Source of the DNA: Phaeodactylum tricornutum CCAP 1055/1
Lineage: Eukaryota > Bacillariophyta > Bacillariophyceae > Surirellales > Neidiaceae
Reading direction: 5' to 3'
DNA: 64,000 nt
Assembly (NCBI RefSeq): GCF_000150955.2
Contig: NC_011675.1
Span: forward strand, 617,439-681,438
This document shows positions 19,905 through 30,736 of the stretch, one piece after another; the first letter of the stretch is position 1; each line of letters starts with the position of its first letter. The notes under the pieces were generated by a model. The model was given only the letters and a program-made list of their open reading frames with translations, did not search any database and was not told the origin of the DNA. The position numbers and the translations under genes are program-made.

Positions 19905-21425
19905 TTAGACGAAGTATTCTCCCTCGAGATTCTTGGCGAACCCAGTTCCCGGAGTTTTTCCTTCGTAAATGATGCGACTGCACAATACGCCCTCCAGCAT
20001 GGTGATTTTCTCTTGCACTGATTTGAAATCTGCGACAGCATTATGTCCTTCTGTGTCGATATCAAGGACACTGTAGGCGATGTTACCGCGCGACTGATTA
20101 ATTTGCTGGACAATGTTGAAATTTTCACTGGCGACGGCATCCGTAATCTTGGCAAGGCACCCGGGAACATTTAAGTTGACCACGGTAATACGCACTGTAC
20201 TACCTGAGCATTCACCTAGAGAACAAGTAGGGAAGTTCACCGAGTTGCGAATGGCACCAGTTTGTAAAAAATCACGAATAGTGTCGGCGGCCATGGACGC
20301 AGCAGCGTCCTCTGCTTCTTCAGTAGACGCTCCTAGGTGGGGAAGAATCACAGCATTTTTATGGTCCCACAACAAATCATCGGGAAAATCGGAAACATAT
20401 CGACCATTGCCACTGTCCAAGAACACTTTCATAGCTTCAGAGTCGACTAATTCACCGCGAGCGAAATTCAGCAAAACTGCGTCCGCCTTGAAGTTTTCAA
20501 TCACGTCTTTTCCGATAATGCCATGCGTTCCCCCTTCACCCTTAATGTACGGAATGTTAATACTGATATAATCTGCCCCAGCGACAGCTGCTGCGATAGA
20601 GTCGCAAAGTGATATCGAGGTCGGCAGCTTGAGCGCAGACTGTACCGAGAGACCGGGGTCATACCCCTGCAGGTTCATACCGAGTTCAGCGGCATCTCGG
20701 GCAGTCATTGATCCGATATGACCAAGTCCAATCACGGCAAGTGTTTTCCCTTTGATCTCACGACCACCAAACATGGCTTTGTCTTTTTCAACGCGTTCCC
20801 TAGCTAAACCTTGGTTTCCCAGATCCTTCATATGATTGATGCCGTCCACCACACGACGACTTCCAAGAAGCAAACCGCATAACACCAGTTCCTTGACAGC
20901 ATTGGCATTGGCTCCTGGCGTGTTGAACACAGGAATTCCCAGTTCGGTCATTCGAGCAACGGGTACATTGTTTGTACCAGCACCACATCTAAAGAACGAA
21001 CTCAGAAACCCCGTTAGATGAGATTGCTTCCGCAAAACAGAAACATGGTAAAAAATTCGTTATGATGGCTTACCTCGCGATAGCGCGAACCGTCGGCGGT
21101 ACCTCTTCCTCTTTAAGTTTGTGCGAACGGAGCAAAATAGCGTGCGCCGACGGGGCTTCCTCGTCCTGGAGACGAACTTCGTAGCGTTCGGTCGGAAATC
21201 GCCCAAGCCAATAGGAGAAATCTTGTTGAAGGTTTTGATTACATTTTTGCGGCTTGGTTTGTAGTTCTTGAGATCGCCCAGTATTTTCCACTCTTTACGA
21301 CCATGCTCAATGTCGACGTCGGCGAATGTGCGGACTGAGATAAATTGAATGGCCGGCAAGGTTGCTCGAGTACGGCTGGCGGCGTGCACAACAGCCACCG
21401 ATGTTGCTCGATTTGCTCCCAACAT
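19905..21425 (-). CDS. PGDH: D-3-phosphoglycerate dehydrogenase, copy A, with intron and one-base frameshift
   Basis: Exon 1 is 21425-21074 and exon 2 is 20988-19905, joined over an 85-bp intron (GTAAGC donor, TTCTTTAG acceptor) inside the Arg codon of AIAR/CGAGTNN. The product would oxidise 3-phosphoglycerate with NAD+ as the first step of serine synthesis. Visible are the Rossmann GLGHIG, the NFARGELVD catalytic Arg region, LPHLGAST with the catalytic His, and a C-terminal ACT domain (VPGCLAKITDA, NIVQQINQS). The leader MLGANRATSVAVVHAA is mitochondrial. In exon 1 the frame breaks at a GGG run (21202-21204): NKISPIGL is read in one frame and RFPTERYEV in another, while copy B has a complete codon there. 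It is either a recent pseudogene, an allele or a sequence error. Confidence 0.85.
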
Positions 21426-22056
21426 TTGAGTAGTAATGAATGCTTTCGCGAGGGACTGACACGTTGTATCAAAAGACGACCACGGGCTGCGAGTTCGCGA
21501 TTGGTTAACGTTTACAATATGTGTCCAAATTGTGAGCGGCAATGAAACGTTTATCTCCTTGTTCTGCTGTTGCTTGTCACGTGCGACTGCGACTGGTTTT
21601 ATGATGGTTCGATACGAGGCTATGAGCTTGACTGCCAGCGCATTTGCGAAAATTTATGTAAGTCTAGTTGGCTGTGCTTTTTCCTCAAAACGGATGGTTC
21701 TTGTGGATTGCACGATACTTTCTTCTTCAGATAGCATCCCCCCCCCCGACGCAGACTTTGCTACCTCAAGCTAGCAGGATCATCGACGCTCTGGATTGCA
21801 AAATTTGAACAGGAACCAGCAGAAATATCGATCATGTTCCGTAGGTTGATAGAACGTTCCAAAATAGCTGCGGTAGTATATGAACCAAGTATAGAATATA
21901 TTTGTTTCACGCTGAGACGAAACGACGAAGGTTGCGAAATGCACTACGGCCGGCAGGCAAATGGAACTATGTCGCTCTAACACCGACAATAAAAAGAAAT
22001 CATTTCAGTTTACTTGGCAAAGTTCTCCAAAAAAATCACGAATTGACAGTCCCTGA
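21426..22056. other. Spacer between the tandem PGDH copies
   Basis: About 630 bp containing the promoter of copy A and the 3' end of copy B. Short frames here have no domains. A run of C residues occurs at about 21740. Confidence 0.45.
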
Positions 22057-23472
22057 TTAAACATGGTAATCGCCGTCAATATTTCTCGCATATCCCGCTC
22101 CACGGATGCCCGAAAGTATGCGGGAACTCAAAACGCCGTCCAGCATGGTAATTTCTCTTTGCAGTTTCGTCAAATTGACTTTGCCCTCGTGGTCCGTCTT
22201 GACATCCAAATCAATGACATTGTAGGCTATCTCTCCACGAGACTGGTTGATTTGCTGCACAATATTAACGTCCATTTCGCCGATACAGGATGTAATCTTA
22301 GCCAAACATCCGGGGATGTTCTTGTTGATTACGCTAATGCGAATAATATCTTCGCCCCGTTCGCTAAGCTGCGTTGTAGGAAAGTTCACTGAATTGCGGA
22401 TGTTTCCGCGCTCGATATATTCTCGAATAGTGTCAGCTGCCATGGCGGCGGCTTGGTCTTCCGCTTCTTCCGTAGATGCACCCAAATGGGGTAGCAAGAT
22501 GGCGTTTGGGTGATCCCAACATTCGTCATCGGGAAAATCCGAAATGTATCGTCCATTGCCCGAATCTAAAAATTCTTTCATGGCGGACGAGTCGACGAGC
22601 TCTCCGCGGGCAAAATTGAGCAGAACAGCGTCCTGCTTAAAATGTGCGAGCACATCCCGCCCAATTATACCGTGTGTGCCACCTTCTTCTGGCGTTCCCT
22701 TGATGTAGGGCATATTGAGACTAATGTAGTCGGCGTTGGTGACGGATGAAGCAATGGAATCGGCGAGCTTCATGTCCCGCGGCAGCTTCAGCGCCGACTC
22801 CACGTTGAGACCAGGATCATAGCCTTGAACATTCATGCCCAGAGCTGTCGCATCACGTGCAGCCCCCGCTCCAATATGACCGAGACCTACAACGGCAAGC
22901 GTCTTACCTTTAAGTTCGCGCCCTCCAAACATGGCCTTGTCCTTCTCCACACGTTCTTTCGCCAAACCCTGCTGACCGAGTTTCTTCATGTGGTTGATGC
23001 CGTCCACAACCCGACGGCTTCCAAGGAAGAGGCCACAGAGAATGAGCTCCTTGACAGCATTGGCGTTGGCCCCGGGCGTGTTGAAGACAGGGATACCGAT
23101 TTCTGTCATTCGTGCGACTGGAACGTTGTTGGTACCGGCGCCGCATCTGGCAATGGCACGGACGGACACGTCGATTTCCGTTTCCTGAAGTTTGTGCGAA
23201 CGCAACAGCAGGGCGTGCGCTGGACTCTCTGCACCCTCGGCAGGTTGAACACTATATATGTCTTCCGGAAAGCGTGCCAGACCTATGGGAGAAATCTTGT
23301 TGAACGTCTGGATCGCATACTTTCCTGGTTGAGACGCGCCGCCCTGGCCTTCGTTACGCTTTCCCGAGGTGTAGTGGTCTACCTCGATCGAGCTGAAACT
23401 ACGACCAGAAGCAGAGGCAGCCGAGCGACGCAGGGCCACGTTGCGAGCAACCGAACGAATCAAAGCGCTCAT
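22057..23472 (-). CDS. PGDH: D-3-phosphoglycerate dehydrogenase, copy B (intact, intronless)
   Basis: A 471-residue single-exon enzyme. The N-terminus MSALIRSVARNVALRRSAAS is a typical mitochondrial presequence. The catalytic core shows RCGAGTNN, the NAD-binding GLGHIGAGAA with the following DP motif, NFARGELVD (catalytic Arg), DDE-containing linker and LPHLGASTEEAED (catalytic His). The last 80 residues are an ACT regulatory domain (IPGCLAKITSC, NIVQQINQSRGEIAYNVID), which in bacterial SerA binds serine. The length is that of the short ACT-containing type. It is about 630 bp upstream of copy A in the same orientation, so the two arose by tandem duplication. Copy B lacks the intron found in copy A. 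Confidence 0.95.
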   Translation of the reverse strand: MSALIRSVARNVALRRSAASASGRSFSSIEVDHYTSGKRNEGQGGASQPGKYAIQTFNKISPIGLARFPEDIYSVQPAEGAESPAHALLLRSHKLQETEIDVSVRAIARCGAGTNNVPVARMTEIGIPVFNTPGANANAVKELILCGLFLGSRRVVDGINHMKKLGQQGLAKERVEKDKAMFGGRELKGKTLAVVGLGHIGAGAARDATALGMNVQGYDPGLNVESALKLPRDMKLADSIASSVTNADYISLNMPYIKGTPEEGGTHGIIGRDVLAHFKQDAVLLNFARGELVDSSAMKEFLDSGNGRYISDFPDDECWDHPNAILLPHLGASTEEAEDQAAAMAADTIREYIERGNIRNSVNFPTTQLSERGEDIIRISVINKNIPGCLAKITSCIGEMDVNIVQQINQSRGEIAYNVIDLDVKTDHEGKVNLTKLQREITMLDGVLSSRILSGIRGAGYARNIDGDYHV

Positions 23473-23775
23473 TGACGTATTTTGTTGGAGTGGAGAAAAT
23501 TGGCGAACTAATGATCTTCGAAAGATTCCTTAAGATGTTTGAAAGAGAAATTGCGTAGGCGTATACGCCGACGACAAATGCTGAGAGACATCTCTCACTA
23601 CCTATAAGCGGTCCACAAGGATTGCGGCCTTGTTCCTTTGCAAAAGAGAGAATAGGTTCTGGGCTGACGATAAATAACTGCTAAGCAAGACAGATCAAGA
23701 GTCAAGATCATCATTCGTGAATGAACAAATGATGTATGTGAGGAGCGTACAGTAAAAGCTTTTGACTGTGAATTA
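23473..23775. other. Intergenic, PGDH copy B promoter side
   Basis: About 300 bp between the NOL10 stop and the PGDH copy B start. It contains TTTTGACTGTGAATTA at about 23758-23773, just beyond the NOL10 stop codon. Confidence 0.45.
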
Positions 23776-26103
23776 TTATTTGTGGTGCTTGAAAGGCTTT
23801 TTAAATCCCAGTTCCTTTATACCTCGCCGATTCCTGTCGCCTCGTGCTTGGCTGTCAACCCGCGATTTGGCCGCTTCTTCCAGCTTGCGCTTGGTATCGC
23901 GTGGAACAAAGGACACTTCTTTACTGCCGCCTTTTACACGAACTTGGGGCTTTTCTTTCGAAAGTTCCTCCAGCATGGCAGTGCGTTTCGCTAACGGCGT
24001 GTTCATCTCCTCGCGACGACGCTGAGCACGTTCTTTTGCAAGAGAATCACCCAATCCTACGTCAATCATACCAGTTCCTTCCAGCTCACCGGCTTCGTAC
24101 ATTTTGGACTTCTTAGCCAGCTTTTTCTTTGTTGTCTTCCTGCGGCTAGTCTTTTCCAAGGCCTTCATGGCCTCGTAGGCTTCCCCCCTCACCTTGGCCC
24201 CTTGAAATCCGTCGTCGTCACTATCACTATTGTCGTATTCGCTATTTACATCCGAATCAGTGACGTCACCGTTTAACTTAGTAGAACCAACACGACCATC
24301 ACCATCCAATGGTGAGTCACTGTCTAAGTCGTTCTCAGAGCCGTCATTCTCGTCATCACTGTCCATATTGTTCCTGCGCAGCTTGGCTGCAGCAATACCA
24401 CTGGGGTTGCGGAGTTTAAAGTCATCGTCTTCCTCGTTGATGTGAAAGTCAGGGTTGGTGAACAAGTTACCGAAACGGTCATCGGACAAGACTTGATTGG
24501 CGAGCTTTCCCGCTTTGGTAGAATCGGAGGCCTTGTATTGCAATCGCTCGGCAAGGTCTGCGTTGACAGCCGCCTTGGGCTTCTTGTCAGAAGGCCGAGG
24601 CGTTATACGACTCGAACGTTTAGCCTCCAAACGCTCTTTCAGCTTCTTCTTTTGATAGTCTTCGTACTCGAACGGATTCGCCACTGATTTTACTCTGTTG
24701 TACAAATTAATGTCCATGAAGAAACCATGCATGTAGCCACGAAGAAGCGGCGTCCCAACTAAGTTGGATATACCGAGCTTTTCCAGATCATCCCGACTTA
24801 CGAACTTGTAATTTTCGTAAATGGTTTCTTGACCGTCACGAACCAAGTTTGAAGTGATTCCAGTGGTTTCTCGATTGAGATCTCGCTCTTCTAACTCCTC
24901 AGTAATGCTTTCCAAAAAGGAGCACCACTTGGGAGCTATGCCAATAGCTGGTATGTAATAGGTTTCGAGTTTAGGTTGGTCCGTAGCACAAAGAATGATT
25001 CCGCTCTTGTCGCCGTACGGATCGTGTTCGTCACCGGCCACAATGAAGTGTTGGAGTTTTCCAGTCCCTTCTACATTTACCTTTACTGATCCAAGCGACG
25101 AATCCTCATTTACCGCAGGATATGTGTCTTTTGCAGAAAGCCCCATGTGTGAATCCATGGACGATTTGTATCTCCATACTTTGACGAGCTTCTCGTCCGA
25201 GCTGAGAACCATACCTGAACCCGCATGAAACTTGACAGTGTGAATTGGCAGCCCATGTTTGTGTTCTTTGATGTGCAGTGGTCTGCTGGAACGGATATCG
25301 TACAGCGCAACAATTCCATTCGCGGTACCAGCAGCCATAAACATACCACTGGGATCATTCGCGATCGAAGTTATCTCGCTTGGGTTTCCGTTTATGTAAG
25401 CGTCTTCCGCAAATCCATATCCCTTCGTCGCACTCTGAACGTCAAGTTTCATAAAGGGTTTGAGAAGCGAATCTGGACTTCGATTGTCCCAAAACCTAAC
25501 AATCCCATCATCGCAGCCGACACTAGTCAGAGGGTGAGCTTGATTGACCGCGATGCAAGTGCCCGACGCTTCTGAGGGTTCAAAACTCCATGGTTCACTG
25601 AAACGACCTTCTTCCAGATTGATACGAAATACCTGGTTTCCTTTTGTAGCCACGAGAAGCTCGCAAGTTGTAGGTTCATATGCCATGGTCCGACCAAAAG
25701 ATGGTATGCGAATTGCCTCGTGTGCCCCGTACGGAGCGTGGAATGCAACTGTTCGATCATCCAACAGTAGAGCCATCTTCCCGTAATCATCCCCCAACAT
25801 AGCAATATCCAGAACACCGGCATTAACATATCGCTCAAATTTCATGCTCAGCTCATGAACATCATAACATCGTATCCTTGGTGGATACGTTCCAGCGGCG
25901 ACGATATAGCGGCCATCTGCCGATTGTGCCAAGCGAGACGACGAGGCCGGCATCTGAAATTCCTGAATTAGCTCGATTCTTCTTCTCACATTCTCGTCTT
26001 TTTTCGCTAAATTTCTCTTGGCCCGATCACCCAGCCATTCGGGAAGAGTTGGCCCTGAAGACAGACAGTAAATCGAGACATCGTTTCGCTTTTGAACATT
26101 CAT
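23776..26103 (-). CDS. NOL10: NOL10/Enp2 nucleolar WD-repeat protein
   Basis: A 775-residue single-exon protein. The first 20 residues (NVQKRNDVSIYCLSSG with PEWL) match the NOL10/Enp2 start. Residues about 55-400 contain WD-type repeats (VGCDDGIVRFWDNRS, AAGTANGIVALYDIRS, SSDEKLVKVWRY). A family-typical FFMDINLYNRVKSVANPFEYEDY block follows at about 455-480. Near residue 540 is the NUC153 motif (DDRFGNLFTNPDFHINEE). The C-terminal 200 residues are acidic then Lys/Arg-rich. In yeast Enp2 is an SSU-processome component needed for early 18S rRNA processing, and the same role in the nucleolus is expected here. No intron is needed. Confidence 0.95.
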   Translation of the reverse strand: MNVQKRNDVSIYCLSSGPTLPEWLGDRAKRNLAKKDENVRRRIELIQEFQMPASSSRLAQSADGRYIVAAGTYPPRIRCYDVHELSMKFERYVNAGVLDIAMLGDDYGKMALLLDDRTVAFHAPYGAHEAIRIPSFGRTMAYEPTTCELLVATKGNQVFRINLEEGRFSEPWSFEPSEASGTCIAVNQAHPLTSVGCDDGIVRFWDNRSPDSLLKPFMKLDVQSATKGYGFAEDAYINGNPSEITSIANDPSGMFMAAGTANGIVALYDIRSSRPLHIKEHKHGLPIHTVKFHAGSGMVLSSDEKLVKVWRYKSSMDSHMGLSAKDTYPAVNEDSSLGSVKVNVEGTGKLQHFIVAGDEHDPYGDKSGIILCATDQPKLETYYIPAIGIAPKWCSFLESITEELEERDLNRETTGITSNLVRDGQETIYENYKFVSRDDLEKLGISNLVGTPLLRGYMHGFFMDINLYNRVKSVANPFEYEDYQKKKLKERLEAKRSSRITPRPSDKKPKAAVNADLAERLQYKASDSTKAGKLANQVLSDDRFGNLFTNPDFHINEEDDDFKLRNPSGIAAAKLRRNNMDSDDENDGSENDLDSDSPLDGDGRVGSTKLNGDVTDSDVNSEYDNSDSDDDGFQGAKVRGEAYEAMKALEKTSRRKTTKKKLAKKSKMYEAGELEGTGMIDVGLGDSLAKERAQRRREEMNTPLAKRTAMLEELSKEKPQVRVKGGSKEVSFVPRDTKRKLEEAAKSRVDSQARGDRNRRGIKELGFKKPFKHHK

Positions 26104-26540
26104 AGTTTATGTCACTTATTTTCTGGTGTGATGAAGAAACGAATACAATTTTTCCGTATGGCCAACTTTACTTGGCGAGCAATCGGTGCATGAGAAAATC
26201 ACAGCTCATTACCTCTTGCAATTATGTCACAGGTAAAAATGTTACTGTTAGTTAATGTATGTCAATTTTACTCCGTGGCTACGGTTCCAGATCCCGTCAA
26301 CTGAAGAAGCAGCAAGGATACAATGGTTGATTGTACCATCGAACACTGGAAGAGGGGATCGATTTCTTGCCTCATAATAATAGGGACAGATTTGATTGAC
26401 TCTGATCTATGTACTCAACAACGGTTGTGGTGTCTGAGCAATTCTTTCTACAATGTCATAAACTAAGGTAATCGAGATTAAGCGGACATGAACAAACATA
26501 ACCAGCAAGACAAAAGCTTTCATCCAGAAAGGTCAGCCGT
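26104..26540. other. Intergenic
   Basis: About 440 bp between the NOL10 start and the AP-2 alpha stop; nothing recognisable beyond an AT-rich stretch with TTACTGTTAGTTAATGT near 26243. Confidence 0.4.
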
Positions 26541-29500
26541 TTACTTTCCCATCTTGATGCTCACCAGCGCGACATTTTTAACAGCTTTCGAACAAAGAGG
26601 ATGTAAAGTTCTGGTTGTCACACGAAAAGCGCCTGCCTCCGGATTTGCTTCAATGCGAACTAAGCAGCCCACATTGATATGGTTTCCATTCATGTCTCTG
26701 GCGCCTGTCCGGAATGTTGCGGCGCCGGAAACTGTCCAAATTGTTGGGTCACATCCAGGGCATCGACCAAACTTCAAACCGTCTGTTACTATATGAACAA
26801 TACGTTCCATGTACGCTTCGTCGATCGGCGGAGAGGTGGGGGGTGCCTTGACAATCTCCTGGCATTCGCGATCTTGGCCTTCTAGGCTTTTCCATCTTTG
26901 AAGAAACGCATTCGACTCAAGAGTTACAGGTTCCATGAAGCAAGTAGCGACGATTGGAAGACGCAAAGGATATTCATGACATTCCCCGTCACCAGTTTGA
27001 AAGCAGATTCTCATTGCCGGGGCATCGTCAAACGGCGCAGTAACCTCGACTTTTAGCAAAAGCTTCGCTTGTGTACGGATGGCGACAGTGCATCCGCCAT
27101 CTTCTTCATCGTCCAAGATGCCTTCCGTGCCCTGTTTCTGCATTCGCAAGTGATCAACATCTTCAATAATAGCTCGGAAGTTGGTCAGTGGTTTCTTGCT
27201 CAGATTACCGAAAAAGATAGAGATTTGACCTTGAAAGCCAACATAGCTTTGTTTAACGCCCACCTGTAGCAGTGAGTTTTCAAACAGCACTCCCGAAGGA
27301 GAAGTACAAAGATTGGAAAAGGCTTTACGCATCGCAGGAATGACTTCCTTAGGGATCCCGACTTTTTTCGAACGATCGAAGTTAGGGCGAGATCCACCTG
27401 GACTAGCATCTGCAATTACAAAAGATGGGATATGAGGCAAAATCTGGTGTTTGCGTAAGAGAAATACAATTGTTACTTACCACTCATTGGGCTGACAGGA
27501 TCTTCTTCGTCAGGATCAGTAGTCTGCGCTTGTTGCGCTACTTCTTCTACTGCTTGGGCCGCCGCCGCACTCTGCGCTGCCCGTTGCCGCTGAGCAGCGC
27601 TTGGCCTAGCAGTCTTCTTGTATGCAGCGCTCTCTTCACCTTCTTTCTCTCGTAGACGTTCTTCTAAAGCACTGGTTTTATTGTCTTCAAACGGAGGCAT
27701 CTCCCGAAGCAAGTCTTCAACAGCCTCTGGAGTAAAGGCTTCCCGCATTGAGGAGTATTCTGCTGCACGCTGTTGGATCTCCACGTCAACACTGTTTGTG
27801 CACCGGGCAAAGACTGGCGCAACGAGTGGGCGACATTCCTCGTAAAGATTTGCGAGTTTCGCATAAGTAGATATCAAGATGCCACGCGTCACATGATCGC
27901 TTGTTGCCCAATGTTGATGCAGAATTCGAAACTGGTCTTCTCCAGACATGCCTGGTCGCTCGGCGATCAAAAACCCAAATTCGCCAAGAATGTAGGAAGC
28001 GACACGAACGGCGGTTTCGTGGCATCGACGCGGACTGACAGCTACCAGTAAGGTAGCCGCTGTATAAGCCTGCAAATCTCCCTGAGGGTGGTTCGTAACA
28101 ATTTGGACGACTCGATGCCAAATTGCGTCACTGACATTGTCGCCACTGATAGAGATAAGTTTCAGGATAGAGTCCACATACCAACGAAGGTCTGTAGCGT
28201 ACTTCTCGGCCAGAATAGCAATCTTTAAGACCATCTCCTCCCGAATGGCGGCGTCAGCGAGCGCAAGGTGTCCTATGAGCTCATCGACAATCAGTTCCGC
28301 GTTATCTGTGTCACACATTACAAACAACAGATCCAACGCCCGCCGGCGCACACTTATATCAGCATCCTTCAATGAAACAAGAACCGTTGCCTGATGTTTT
28401 TTGATCGATTCAGCGCTCCCTTCCAATTGAGCAAGCTTCGCCATTGTCATCAACCCAAGGTAACGAATATTTGGTTCTCGGACCGAAATGAATTTTCCCA
28501 GCAGTTTCATTGCGCCATCCCGCAGTTGCGTTGGACCTGAAGATCCCCAGCACACAATCAAATTGACGGCTTCAAACAATATAGCGTGGTCAGCATTCGA
28601 TTTGTTGATCGAGTCCGATACATCTGTTTCGGTCAAGATTTTGGAAATAATACTTGTCAGCTGCGAAATATGAGCGTCGTTGCTAGCAGGCGACGTTTCT
28701 TGAGCTTGTCCATTCTGGCTGGCCTTGGTTAGAGCGTGGGGATATAGCTGTAGGAATTTAAGCAATTTAATCTGCAACCATGGGCTAGGAGTACGGTAGT
28801 AAAGGTAATCCCGCGCACAAGCCTTTTTCAACACCAGCATTCCAAGGATGTGGACAGCGTACGGAATTAGGCTCTCATACTCGTGTGGCACTTGCAACGC
28901 GAGTCCGTAAAGCAGATTCATTGCGCTTGTCAGAACTCCCAAGTGACGATCTTGCAAAAGCTGCGCCATCTGTGAAGCAAACTCTCGTCCCGACAAAAGA
29001 CGCGGGCTTGTTCGGATGAGTCGCAGCAAGCAAAGAGCTGCCTTCTTTTTTACGCAAGGAGAGGATGACTGGGCTACCAACGTCTGTTGAATTTCCGTGT
29101 GCAAAGACTGTACCAGCTCGAGACCCGAAATGTTTGCTGCAGCACATAGGGCCAAAGCCTGGGCCGCGTCCGGAGGTGCACTATTCTTTCCTCCTGTGAT
29201 AGTCGGCTGCGTTAGGTCTTTCGAAATTGTGCTGCGGATCGAATTGATCACCGGATCGTCGCTGCGGATCAACAAGCTAAGGGCAGCGTAGCCGACAACT
29301 TTTTCGGAGTATTTTGGGGATCGTACCAAGACAAGAACTTCCGCATGACCAAAGTCAACTTCGTAACCTAAGACGTGGATATAAACTAGCTTCCAGACAT
29401 ACTTCTTTCGCTGGTAAGATGACAAGTTGGGATTACTGCCGTCCTCGGCCACTTTACCACCCTTCGGCGAGAACTGCTTACGAATGTTGGCAAGTTCAAT

Positions 29501-29976
29501 ATCGACGCGCTTCTTCTCGTCATCCTATGAAAAGCGAACACTTCTATCAGTAAAATGGTCGGTATGGAAAATAGTCACTCCTTAGATCGGATCATCGGCG
29601 GGATCTAGAAGTCCAAAAGAGGAAAGATCTCCATGGTCGTTGGTCACGTAAACAAGGCTTCTCCAGCGAAACAAGACAGGCAGCCTCGCGTTTTTCTAAG
29701 TAAAAAATGAATCCGTGCGTTCACTTATGCGGAAAAACATACAAAAATTTGAAGTACTTGGAAGAAAAAGGTCTCATTGGTCCGTTGAAAAGGATCAGTC
29801 ATGTCGTCCCACGCTCCCAAGTTGGCCTGTTTCGACAATGGTCTCAGACAACAATCGGAAGCGATACTGCGGAGTCCTATAAGGACAGCACCGATCACAA
29901 TCTAGTTGCTTACCTTTCCTTTGGCATTACGGAGGTCGGAAATGAAGTTTTGGAGCCCCCGCGCTTGAGAAGCCAT
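26541..29976 (-). CDS. AP2A: AP-2 adaptor complex alpha subunit (alpha-adaptin)
   Basis: Three exons: 29976-29914, 29524-27481 and 27409-26541. Introns are 389 bp (GTAAGC donor, CATAG acceptor, phase 0) and 71 bp (GTAAGT donor, TTGCAG acceptor, phase 1). The product is about 991 residues, the usual alpha-adaptin length. The N-terminus aligns over the first junction: RGLQNFISDLRNAKGK then DDEKKRVDIELANIRKQF, matching the family's FISDIRN and ELANIR elements. The trunk is a helical solenoid (RKKYVWKLVYIHVLGYEVDFGH, LCLLRLIRTSP). A hinge rich in Ala/Gln (about 650-690) precedes the alpha appendage, which binds endocytic accessory proteins. AP-2 recruits cargo and clathrin at the plasma membrane. 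The first intron is long for this locus but the splice preserves family alignment exactly. Confidence 0.93.
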
Positions 29977-30736
29977 GGTGGAATCGCCTTGCGGAAGTGA
30001 ACTGGACCACTATCAAAGTACTGTAGTTTTCATTCAGCACGCAGTATGTCACGACGATGGCCAGCGCCGCGAGAGAGATTTGGTTTTCCGACCGTGGGTG
30101 CTCCTCGTCATATTGCAACATGCGTAGGATTCTACGAAGGCTACTAGAAAGCGAAGTCATTTTCCACGCTGCGTAAAAAAAGAGCCGATGTCACACTGTC
30201 TGGCCGTTTATGAGCCAGCTTTTTTTGAACTTATCGTGACGGTACCTAATATGCTATGTTTTGTCATCTGAATTTTCGAATGAAAGACGGGGCCGAGAGT
30301 TGACTTCCTTCCTCAGAGGTTTATATTTACACTAATGTAACAAAGAACTGTTTCTCCCATTAGAGCAACACGCAAAGATATTCGTCGTGCCTTCCTTTAT
30401 CGGAGTCTTCCCGTCGCCGTAGCAAATTATTCGAAGAATTGGGCCAAGCTCTGTCACGATCTAACATGTCATTTGCATTATTTGCATGGATCCCGTGCAA
30501 GTGGCGGGACGAGAGAAGAAGCATTGCGGCGTCTATGTATTTTCAAAGCGCGAGCAGTGAAGATAATCATATTTCGGGTTCTATATATCTACGTAGTAGG
30601 CATTCAAACAGTTGTCTTACTACACATGTCTCTATCAATGTAATCATCCACTGAGTTGTGGACGGGATAAACAGCCAGATCACGACCCGCAGCGTCGTAG
30701 ACCTTCAATGGGACTATCCGACAATTTGGTTGCAAG
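29977..30736. other. Intergenic upstream of AP-2 alpha
   Basis: About 760 bp. The proximal 180 bp carries a minus-strand ATG frame (30160 down to 29927) that overlaps the AP-2 alpha start in another frame; it could be an upstream ORF or a small membrane peptide. The remainder has no supported coding frame. Confidence 0.4.

Noticed and set aside
23473-23775. Possible exon of PGDH copy B upstream of 23472
   Set aside because: The ATG at 23472 already opens a good mitochondrial presequence; no splice pair adds coding sequence.
29707-30000. Plus-strand 97-codon frame over the AP-2 alpha first intron
   Set aside because: It runs antisense through exon 1 and the intron, lacks a domain, and the minus-strand splice gives a perfect alpha-adaptin N-terminus.
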